This document shows, piece by piece, positions 1 through 9,255 of a stretch of DNA of 64,000 nucleotides; position 1 is the stretch's first letter, and each line of letters opens with the position of its first letter. Source of the stretch: Cornus controversa. Its lineage: Eukaryota > Streptophyta > Magnoliopsida > Cornales > Cornaceae. The translations under genes and the position numbers were made by a program. Location: positions 3,472,001 through 3,536,000 of the forward strand of contig CM048850.1 in assembly GCA_026545225.1 (NCBI GenBank). Direction: 5' to 3'. The notes below the pieces were generated by a model. It did no database searches. It was not told the DNA's origin and saw only the letters and a list, made by a program, of their open reading frames with translations.

Positions 1-3000
1 CTTACGAGATCGAGGTTGCTGGGCGTCGACTAATGTTCGACTTTGTGTTACTAGACATGACCACTTTTGATGTCATTCTAGGTATGGACTGGCTATCTAC
101 ATTTACAGCCACGATTGATTATCTCCGTAGGAGAGTGACAGTGTGCACACCTGAGGGTGATTGCTTTTACTTTGTGGGAGAACAGGATGATTTCTACGTT
201 CCGTCTCTGCTTGGTTCTGGTGTGTGGAACGGGGTTGGATACTTCCTAGCTAGCTTGTTAGCCGAGGAGGATGAGATTGTGACTAGTGGAAGATTTCCAC
301 CGGTGGTTAGAGAGTTTGTGGATGTGTTCCCAGAGGACTTGACAGAGTTACCTCCGATGAGAGATGTGGTATTTAGCATTGATCTTGCTCTTGGTACTAC
401 GCCTATCTCTATGGCACTGTACCAGATGGCACCGGCAGAGTTGATGGAGTTGAAAGATCAATTGCAAGAATTGTTGGATAAGGGATTTGTACGACCTAGT
501 ACATCGCCTTGGGGAGCTCCGGTCCTGTTTGTTAAAAAGAAGGATGAATCTTTACGGTTATGCATAGACTACCGTAAGTTGAACCAAGCAACGATTAAGA
601 ACAAGTATCATTTGCCAAGGATAGATGACTTGTTTGATCAGCTTAAGGGTTTGACTTATTTTTTGAAGATTGACTTGAGGTCGGGGTATTACCAGTTGAG
701 GGCAAAGGAAGAGGACATTCCGAAGACAGCTTTTTGGACTAGATATGGCCACTGTGAGTTTCTAGTGATGCCATTTAGATTGACGAACGCACCAGCAGCG
801 TTCATGGATTTGATGAACTGGATATTCAGGGTGTACTTGGATAGGTTTGTGGTGGTCTTCGTGGATGACATTCTTGTGTATTCTTCTTCTATGGAAGACC
901 ATGAGATCCATTTGAGGACAGTGTTACAGACATTGAGAGAGCACCGTTTGTATGCCAAATTCAAAAAATGTGAATTTTGGCTAACGGAGGTGAAGTTCCT
1001 AGGACACGTGGTGTCGGAAGGAGTATCGGTAGACCCTTCTAAGATTGAAGTGGTAATGGATTGGGAGAGGCCTAAGAACGTATTTGAGATACGTAACTTC
1101 TTGGGATTGGCAGGATATTACTGGCGTTCCGTGAATGACTTTTCGAAGTTAGCGGCGCCGATGACCAAGCTTACTCGTAAAGGAGTAAAGTTTGAGTGGA
1201 ACGAAGCTTGCGAGCATTGCTTTATGGAATTGAAGTGTAGATTGACTAGTGCTCCGATCTTGATTATTCCCAAGCGCGGTTTGGGTTATGTCATCTACTG
1301 TGACGATTCACAGGACGGTTTGAGATGTGTATTGATGCAGACCGAGAGGCTTGTTGCATATGGATCCCGATAGTTGAAGATCCACGAGCAGAATTACCCG
1401 ACTCATGACTTGGAGTTGGCGGCGGTAAGTTTTGCTTTGGAAACGTGGAGGCATTATCTCTACGGAGAGAAGTTTGAGGTTTTCTTAGATCATAAGAGTT
1501 TGAAGTACCTTTTTACATAAAAGGACTTGAATATGAGACAGAGGAGATGGGTTGAATACATGAAAGACTACAATTTTGATCTTCAGTATCACCCAGGGAA
1601 GGCTAATGTGGTTGCTAATGCATTGAGCAGGAAATCACATGGCACTTTGGCTAGCATTGCCATTCGTGAATGGAAGATGATGGAAGACATCTCAGAAATG
1701 GGATTGTGCTTCAGTGAGAGTGATGGACATGCCACTTTGTTCACACTCATAGCGCAACCAACTCTAGTGAGTAGGGTGGTTGAGGAGCAGAGGCATGACA
1801 CAGAGTTAGAGAGCATTCGCACTCGGATTAAGGGTGGCGAAGTAGTGGAGGATTGGGTTATCTATTCAGACGGAGGTCTGAGGTTCAGAGGCAGAATGGT
1901 TGTTCCATTGGCTTGTAGGGATGAGGTCCTGAGGGCGTTTCATAGCTCCAGACTTATAGTACATCCCGGTGGTACCAAGATGTACCACAACCTTCGTAGA
2001 CAGTATTGGTGGAAAGGCATGAAAAAGGATGTCGCACGGTTTGTGGCAAGGTGCCTCACTTGTCAACAAGTGAAGGCCGAGCATCAAAGACCAGCAGGTT
2101 TGTTACAACCTTTACCGGTAGCTATGTGGAAGTCGGAACACGTCACTATGGACCTTGTGACGAGGTTACCTAGGACGAGGAAGAGTCATGATGCAGTTTG
2201 GGTCATTGTGAATAGATTGACCAAGGTGGCTCATTTCCTTCCGATTCGAGTGATAGATGATGTGGATACTCTTAGAAGGTTGTATATTGATCAGATTGTG
2301 AGGCTGCATGGAGTGCCAGTTTCCATTGTGTCTGATAGGGATCCGAGATTCACATCACAGTTTTGGCAGAGTTTTCAGGCTGCACTTGATACAGACCTCC
2401 ATTTTAGTACAACTTTTCATCCTCAGACTGATGGTCAGTCAGAGTGTGCTATACAGATCTTGGAGGATATGCTTAGAGCATGTGCACTTAATTTTTGAGG
2501 TAGTTGGGAGGATCACCTTCCATTGGTGGAGTTTGCGTACAATAATAGTTACCAAGCTAGTATTGAGATGACTCCATTTGAGGCCTTGTACGGTAGACCT
2601 TGTAGGTCACCAGTTTGTTGGATAGAGGTTGGTGAGATAGTGGCTTTGGGGCCGGATATAGTCAGAGAGACTACAGAAAAGATTAAGATCATACGACAGC
2701 GTTTGCTTACGGCTCAGAGTCGTCAGAAAAGCTATGCTGACAAAAGGCGAAGGCCTTTGGCATTTGAGGTGGGGGACCATGTCTTCTTGAAGGTCTCACC
2801 ACGATGGGGTTTGGGCGTAGCGGAAAGCTAGGCCCACGATTTATCAGTCCATTTGAGATATTGGATCGTGTGGGTGAGGTTGCCTACCGCTTGGCATTGC
2901 CACCGCAATTGTCAAGTGTTCACAATACTTTCCATGTTTCGATGTTGAGAAAGTATGAGCCGGATCCTTCACATGTGTTAGATTGGACAGATCTTGAGGT

Positions 3001-3181
3001 GGAAGAGGACGTGTCTTATGAGGAAAGACCGGTACAAGTTTTGGATGCTAGGGAGCAAGTGCATCGGGGTAAGACTATTCCATTGGTTAAAGTTCTTTGG
3101 AGACATCACGGAGTCGAGGAGGCTACGTGGGAGCGAGAACAAGAAGTCCGCTCAAAATACCCTGAGTTGTTCACTACTTGA
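1..3181 (+). pseudogene. Tekay pol remnant (PR-RT-RH-IN-chromodomain)
   Basis: Parts in order: the end of the aspartic protease region ([10 protein letters not shown], near 75-105); reverse transcriptase with the [16 protein letters not shown] block (about 560-610) and the [10 protein letters not shown] catalytic block (about 855-890); RNase H (about 1290-1620); integrase with the HHCC zinc-binding segment (about 1960-2070), a DDE core and the [11 protein letters not shown] block (about 2540); and a C-terminal chromodomain-like segment (about 3060-3175). In this family the polyprotein copies the RNA into DNA, integrates it and reads heterochromatin marks. It is broken, with about four breaks, and is treated as a fossil. 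No host function is inferred. Confidence 0.92.
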
Positions 3182-3228
3182 GGTATGTTTCTAATTTCGG
3201 GGACAAAATTTCTTTAAGGAGGGGAGGT

Positions 3229-6200
3229 TGTAAAGACCGTGACCAATTTTGGTCGGTTTTGCATTTTTTGCACTATAATTGCAATAAATGCATTTTGAGT
3301 GATGTTTAACATGTTTTGAGTGTGGAAAACACGTTTGGAAAGTGTTTTAAGGGTTTTGAAAAGTTTTCATGAGATTTGGAGAAGTTTGACTTTTTGGTCA
3401 AACTAGGGCTCAGGATGCGACTTAAGTGGGCCCGGTAATCCAGAAAATTTTTAAAAATATTTATTTTTGGGAATAGCTTAGATGAAATATTTAGAGAGTT
3501 AAGGAAGTGATTTCGAGACTATAGGAGTTTTCGGAATCGAAAACGGAGGCCCGAAGGGTACGTTAAGTGGCTGGGGGCATTTTGGTCTTTTTGCAAGCCC
3601 TAGATATTTTAAATATTAGTGGATGAAACTTCCAGCCATATCTCACTCCTCTTTCTCTCTCTAAGACTATCCATCTTCATAGCTCTCCCTTCTCTCTACA
3701 TTTCAAACCCGTTCGGCTTGGATTCAAGACTTGCCGAAGGAGGGAGATACGTAGGGGACGGCTAGGGCTTCTCTTTGAACCGATCAAAGTGGTGGTTTGG
3801 TAAGATAGACATCATTGGAATTTTGTTGAAGTGCTTGGAAGGTCTTCATTTTCGAGGTAGGGGTTCTTCTTCTTTTCTAATTGTCGATTCTAGGGTTTCG
3901 GGAGAAGAAGAGAGGTGTAGGTTGTGTCTCACATGCTTTAGGATGGTGAGTGGTGTGGAAAATTGTGTTTTTTCCTTCTCTAGAGTCCTATCTTTTCACA
4001 ATTGTGTCCATTGTGTTGGTGGTAGCATGTGGGTTTGAAGTGTGTGAGTGTAAGAAATTGATACATAGGCATTATGTGCTCAATTTGGTGTATATGTGAA
4101 AAAATGTGTACCAAGTGTCATATATGTGGTTATATGAGGGAATGTGGTTGTTGAATGCATGTTTAGTTCTATGTACTAAAATTATGCATTGAATGTAGCA
4201 TGAGTAAAATATGCTAATTTTGAAGTTGTATACATATGAGATGATATATGTATGTGTTATACATATGTGCTATATGTGGTGTGTGGTGGTGAGAAACATG
4301 CTTTTTACTTTTTTTTAGTATCAATGAGCATGAGTAGTGCATGAAAATAAAATGCCATATGTTTATGCATTCATATTGTATATGTGGGAAGTTACGGGAA
4401 AAATGACGCAAATGAGGTACACGGGGCTTCGGAGTGGTCCAGCTGTGTGGTGAAATGTGGTGAAATTATTCACTATGTATGGCCCTCGGAGTGGACCCGC
4501 CATACTAAGGCTTAATGCCTAGGATCGGAGTGTGTCTAATACTAATGACCCCTCGGAGTTGTCCCGGTCATAGGATGGTTATCGGAGAATGTCCAAGATT
4601 TGTGAGCCTCGGAGTTATCTCCTCACTCTATGGCAATCCTATATATTGTTATGGTAGAATGACCTTTCGGAGTTGTCCTAGTCATTGGATGGTTATCGGA
4701 GGTGTCCAAGGTTATATAATCCTCGGAGCGGGCCAATCATGTAGGGTATCGGATGAGGACCGAGAGAGAGAGCATTTACTTTCCTTAATGCTTTTATGTT
4801 TGAACATGTTATACATGATTCATGAAGTATGCAATCCTCTTTAATTGTATTTGTTGATTGGTTTGTGAGATTGTGGATGTGGCATGCATGTAGTGTATTC
4901 ATATGCATTCCATGTAGGTCGGTGTCGAGTCGGCACTTAAGAGGGTTGGGGTATCTCTACTGAGCCGTAGTGGTGCTCACTCCTTTATTATAAACTCTTT
5001 TACAGATAAAGCACCGATGACGGATGGGACTTGAGTTTCCAAGTGGAACACTAGGAGTGGTTTTGCTATCTTTTGGATGTTGCACATTTTGTGGCTATCC
5101 ATGCTGGCTTGTGGCATGCGACTTTGTTTTGAGTCATAGTTATATTTTGGACAAATATAATTTGGATGTATGTATTGGATTTTAAACTTGTTGGGTGTAG
5201 AAAGACAACGGTTTAATTTATGTAATGCACATGGAGGCATTTAGTTCATTTGATGATATTTTCATTGTGAATGAATTGTGGTTGAGGAGGATAATGATTC
5301 ATTTTGATGTATAATTCAATTATGAATGTGATCTTGAGTGTGAGATTGATGTTGTAATCTTTCATTTATGTTATAGACCATGTATGAGAGGTTCTAGGAT
5401 GGTAGAAGGTGGATTGGGCTCCAAATGAACCATGTATAGGGTTGTTGGAGGTCCTGTGGGGAGCATCTCGATCATGCAAAATGCTCATTTCGCACAATCG
5501 AAACCCCCATTTCGATTGTGCGAAGGGGTGATGATTTATGGTGATTTTTAGGGTCTAGACAGGAGGAATTTTGCACAATCGAAACCCTCATTTCGATGGT
5601 GCAAAATATTGCAGGTCTGAGGTCCCGAGAGGGTGAAATCTTCTCACAATCGAGATTTATTTCGCACAATCGAGATGCCAGTTTCGCACAATCGAAATCC
5701 CATTTTCGCACAACCGAAATTACTATTCACAGCATTTTTCAAAACTTCATTTCCACGTAATTTCTTCGTTTTAGATCGGAATTGAGTGTGATTTTTTTTC
5801 AAATTGAGTATTTTTGGATTCTATATCCAATGGTGTAGGCCTCAGTTTCATATTCCAAATACAGTAAGTTTTGAGGCTTGAAAGTGAGTGATTCTTGAAA
5901 GTGTGGGCAAGTAAATTTCCACTAAGGTGTGTTATTCGATATAGGGCCCATGGGAATTGGTTAATATGGAATTGAGTGCATTCATATGCAAGAATTGAGT
6001 TAAGCTTCTGCGGTGAATGAGGGTAATGAGGGTCTATTGGGCTAAATAGACAGTTTAACCTCCGGTTCTCTAAGAGTTAGAAATCGGGGCGTTATAGCTT
6101 GGTATCAAACCTTGATACTAATGCATGAGTGTAATTGAGATTGTTCATAGGGTTGAGTGAACGGGTTCACACTTGGGATTCGGGGTCGGTCCGGGGGAGT

Positions 6201-6229
6201 CCTGGCGGTCTGGGTTTCGGGGCGTGACA
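3229..6229 (+). repeat. 3' LTR of Tekay copy 1 (about 3.0 kb)
   Basis: It starts tgtaaagaccg directly after the polypurine tract and ends gcgtgaca. Features in order: an AT-rich TATA-like stretch near 3609-3617; a CT-rich leader (3640-3700); a conserved gaggtaggggttc block near 3855; a hairpin array (4425-4760); a conserved block ending in an acceptor-like tttacag (about 4917-5005); a cluster of dyads of the form TTTCG-N6-CGAAA (5465-5705); and, near its right end, a relic primer-site-like sequence (ttggtatcaaacc, about 6100). Small ORFs inside it are not credible genes. Confidence 0.93.
4425..4760 (+). repeat. Hairpin array, lineage 1 (15-nt loops)
   Basis: Several units share the core TCGGAGT. 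Stemmed units seen: TATGGC/GCCATA (4478-4483 and 4499-4504), ATGACC/GGTCAT (4545-4550 and 4566-4571), GTGAG/CTCAC (4602-4606 and 4622-4626) and ATGAC/GTCAT (4659-4663 and 4681-4685, with one unpaired position inside). The first three enclose exactly 15 nt, and the fourth does too if its mismatched position is counted as stem. Unstemmed units with GGAG-N-TGTCC lie between them. The same array recurs on the minus strand in the Tekay LTRs at 22558, 30333 and about 56763. Confidence 0.85.
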
Positions 6230-7141
6230 ATCTTAGAGAGTTGTAGAGAGCCCTTGGACGGATTTGAAGACATACTTTGCAGAGCTTTTGAGTGGAGAAC
6301 CATTGGAGAATGAAGTCTTATGCATAATTAATGAAGATGATGCCTTCTTCCTCAACCGTTGAAGCTTCTTCTTCTACCATGAGCGGGTATTTCATCCATT
6401 AGGGTTTGATGTAGCCCTAACAAAGCATCAATGGTTTGATTGTTTTAATTATTGGGGACCTTTATATACATGCATAGATTGTGTAATTTAGAGGATTCTT
6501 ATTATAGAATTGAGCAATAAAAGTCTTATAAATTCAATCTCAATGATTTCCTATCTTGTCTTAGATATTTAGTTATTGTTATTGAACTCAATCTCTCTTA
6601 TTTTCTGTGATCATGAGAGCGATTATTACACAATGGTAATCACTGAATATATCATTAAAAGCTTTGATGGATTATGCCTAGAGAAGATGAACCATACTGC
6701 ACCCTAGATTAGAGTAGTTAGGCAGATGGCCCATGCCAATCGAAGATACTCCATGACTTAGCCTTAATCATATGTTATCTTCTTGATGGATGAAGGTGAG
6801 CTTGTAGCCACCGACACCAGTTATGCATGATGTAATCCCCCATAGTTGATTCAATTGACCATTGATTGTGGAGTTTGTGGTGAAGTCAAATACCCTAGAT
6901 TTCTCTCATATTATCTTCACTTTCTATTTACTTTGATTTATTTTATTTTACTTTTTAATTAGTTTATTTTAAAAATCAGAATTCTTTTCTCTTAAATTTA
7001 ATTAGAATTAATTTCGTATTCCAACTCATCAGACCATAATCCCTGAGGTTCGACACCCCTTTTGGTAGTCCTATTCTGCAAGGAATTAGTTCTATTACGA
7101 AGTGTGATAATTATAATTGAGATGAACTCACACATGAATCA
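6230..7141 (+). repeat. Athila-type LTR, right part
   Basis: The sequence matches the second half of the Athila LTR at 41421-42928: the run around 'gcttcttcttctaccatgag', the 'ctgcaccctagattagag' block, and the terminal aatca. After 7141 the copia protease region begins rather than an Athila primer site, so this is best read as the right part of a solo Athila LTR inserted in the copia element. The left part is cut off by Tekay copy 1 and lies outside the window. It is clearly diverged from the young Athila LTRs, so it is an older insertion. Confidence 0.82.
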
Positions 7142-8951
7142 GTGCCTCTTCCTATTATTTTTCCTTCCCCAAAGATGACATGACCACCATCACATTTTTT
7201 TAAATTGTTAAATTTAGTCTTGTCTCCTGTCATGTGCCTAGAACACCCACTATCAATATACCACTTAGTATTAGCATTAGAAACTTTTAAAGAAGTGTAC
7301 ACAAGCATGCTTACATAATTTAATTTCTTTGGGATCCACATTATTTTAGTCTTCACAAAACCTTTTAATGATTTAGGTGCATGATGCAAGTGAACATCAG
7401 TCTTCCTAATATACATGGGTTTCAGTTTCACTTATTTGGGGCATGCATTGATCCTAGAGACATACTTAGCCCTAGATTGATGATAAGTAGTGAACAATAA
7501 CTCATATTTAGGTCTAGTAGCAACATCTATGAAAGGATATGAAGTGTAGATACTACCATTTTTAGCTTTGACAAAAACTGAGTTTTGTTTGATTGTACCT
7601 GAGTGGCTTTGTAATCATTAAAGCCAATACCTGTCTTGTCCAATGGCTTTGTGGATGGTTCCCAAATTTCATTCATCTTCTACGATCTCTCTTCTAAGAA
7701 TGTGTTAAGTTCAAGTTTGCACATTTTTTGTACTCCAACTAGCTTCTTGTGATCTATTTTTGGCAAGGTAGCAAACAATTAGTGAAAAGAGCATGAGGTG
7801 GACAATTTTACCCTTATATGATTGATGAGTAGTTCCTTTGACTTCTGCAGTTGTAGATTGACCATTTTTAGTTATTTCTTCTGAGCGCTGCACTTTTGGG
7901 CCAATCTTTCACATTCTACAAGGACTTCATCAATCTCGGGATCCTCTTCATCTTCAGATTCTGACTGATCAGTTTCTAATCCTTAAACTGCCATAAATAG
8001 ATAAGTTTCTTCATCACTCTCATTAGATGGATCTTGTTGGTCCTCCTCTGAACTTAAAACCCCACCAGTGTAAAGAGCCTTTTTATTGCTCATTCCTTTG
8101 AACTTTGGGGTATCATAATACTTGTGCTTCTTTGTTTTGGGAGCATTAGGACAATTCGCAATGTAATGTCCTTGTTTTCCACATCCAAAACAATTTTGGC
8201 CATGTAGTTGCTTGGACTTCTTTCTCATCTTGAACTTTTTGAATTTTCTTGCCACATATGTTATTTCATCTTCAGACTCTTCTGAACTTGATACTTGCTT
8301 GCTTGAAACTTCAACTTCCTTAGCTTTTAGAGCTGATTCTTTCCTTGATACCGAGGGAGGTCCAATTTTCATCTCATAGGTAGTGATAGATGATTCTAAC
8401 TCATCAATGGACATTCTGGAGATATCTTTGTCTTCTAGTATAGTAACATTGGGATTGAACCGTTTAGTCATGGGGCGCAATATCTTTTTGCACACCATTT
8501 TATCTTCGATGTCTTTACCAAGGGCCCTCATGTCATTGACAACCTCCTTAATTCTTAAGAAATAATCAGCCATAGTTTCTTTCTCATCCATCTTGATATC
8601 ATCAAACTTAACTTGATGAAGCTGAATCTTATTTTCTTTGATGGTGTTGCCTCCTTCGTGCACAATTACAAGTGAATCCCAAATTTCCTTTGCACTTTTG
8701 CAATTCTTGACTTTTGTGAACTCTTGCTTCTGTAATGCTTTGTACAAGGCATTTCTAGCCTTTCCATCAACTGATTTTGCTAACTTGTTAGCTGCTGAGA
8801 GGTTTATATTATCAAGAATGACTACGCCTTCCAATGTAGCATGCCAAACGTCATAGGAGATAGATAATAAAAGGCCTCCATTTTAATTCTCCAAGTGTCA
8901 AAACTTGTGCCATAAAAAAGGAGCCTTGTGAGTGGAACTGTCTTCAGCCAT
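7142..8951 (-). pseudogene. Copia gag-protease remnant
   Basis: The probable start is MAEDSSTHKAP at 8951, about 50 nt inside the primer site, which is typical for copia gag. The gag core (MADYFLRIKEVVNDMRALGK and neighbours) spans roughly 8850-8350. A basic and acidic linker follows, then one CCHC knuckle (CFGCGKQGHYIANC, about 8150-8190) and the protease active-site region (DSGCSRHMTG, about 7215-7260). In life this would form the particle shell and process the polyprotein. It is broken, with several breaks, and is a fossil interrupted downstream by the Athila LTR. Confidence 0.85.
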
Positions 8952-8999
8952 ACTTAAGATCTTTACTACCGGTGGTTAATCCAAGAAATGCAGACTTGT

Positions 9000-9011
9000 G
9001 CTCTGATACCA
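9000..9011 (-). other. Copia primer-binding site (tRNA-iMet type)
   Basis: The minus strand reads TGGTATCAGAGC, complementary to the 3' end of initiator tRNA-Met. It lies next to the inner LTR edge at 9014, where the LTR ends ctaggttcatca on the minus strand. This fixes the orientation of the copia element. Confidence 0.88.
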
Positions 9012-9255
9012 ATTGATGAACCTAGAGGGGGAGGGGGTGAATAGGTTCTTCAATTTTTCTTCCTAATATTACAAGTTTGACTGGCACATGTAATCACACA
9101 ATTAATGGACACACAGATTTATAGAGGAAAACCCCAAGGTGGGGATAAAACCTCTTCGAACTGAGCTCCACTATGTTTGAAAGGGTAGTACACTAATTCT
9201 TGCAATCACTCTCTCACTCACCCAACTCATAACATAGTCGCTCCAACACTTACCC

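Larger units (their letters stand above)
1..6229 (+). mobile_element. Tekay/Del chromovirus (Ty3/gypsy) copy 1, 3' portion
   Basis: The visible part runs from the protease region through reverse transcriptase, RNase H, integrase and a chromodomain-like tail, then a polypurine tract (3216-3227) and a 3' LTR. The 5' half lies outside the window. The element ends at 6229 with the usual Tekay end (gcgtgaca), and the next bases (atctt) would be its target duplication. It interrupts an Athila-type LTR that resumes at 6230. Coding parts are broken, with about four breaks, so it is older than the two minus-strand copies in this window. The family call rests on strong protein similarity to the intact copy at 58326-62939. 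Confidence 0.93.

Noticed and set aside
4425-4760. CRISPR-like look of the regular repeats with varying sequence between them
   Set aside because: The units lie inside plant LTRs, the same units recur in every copy of the LTR, and the variable parts are self-complementary stems rather than unique spacers.
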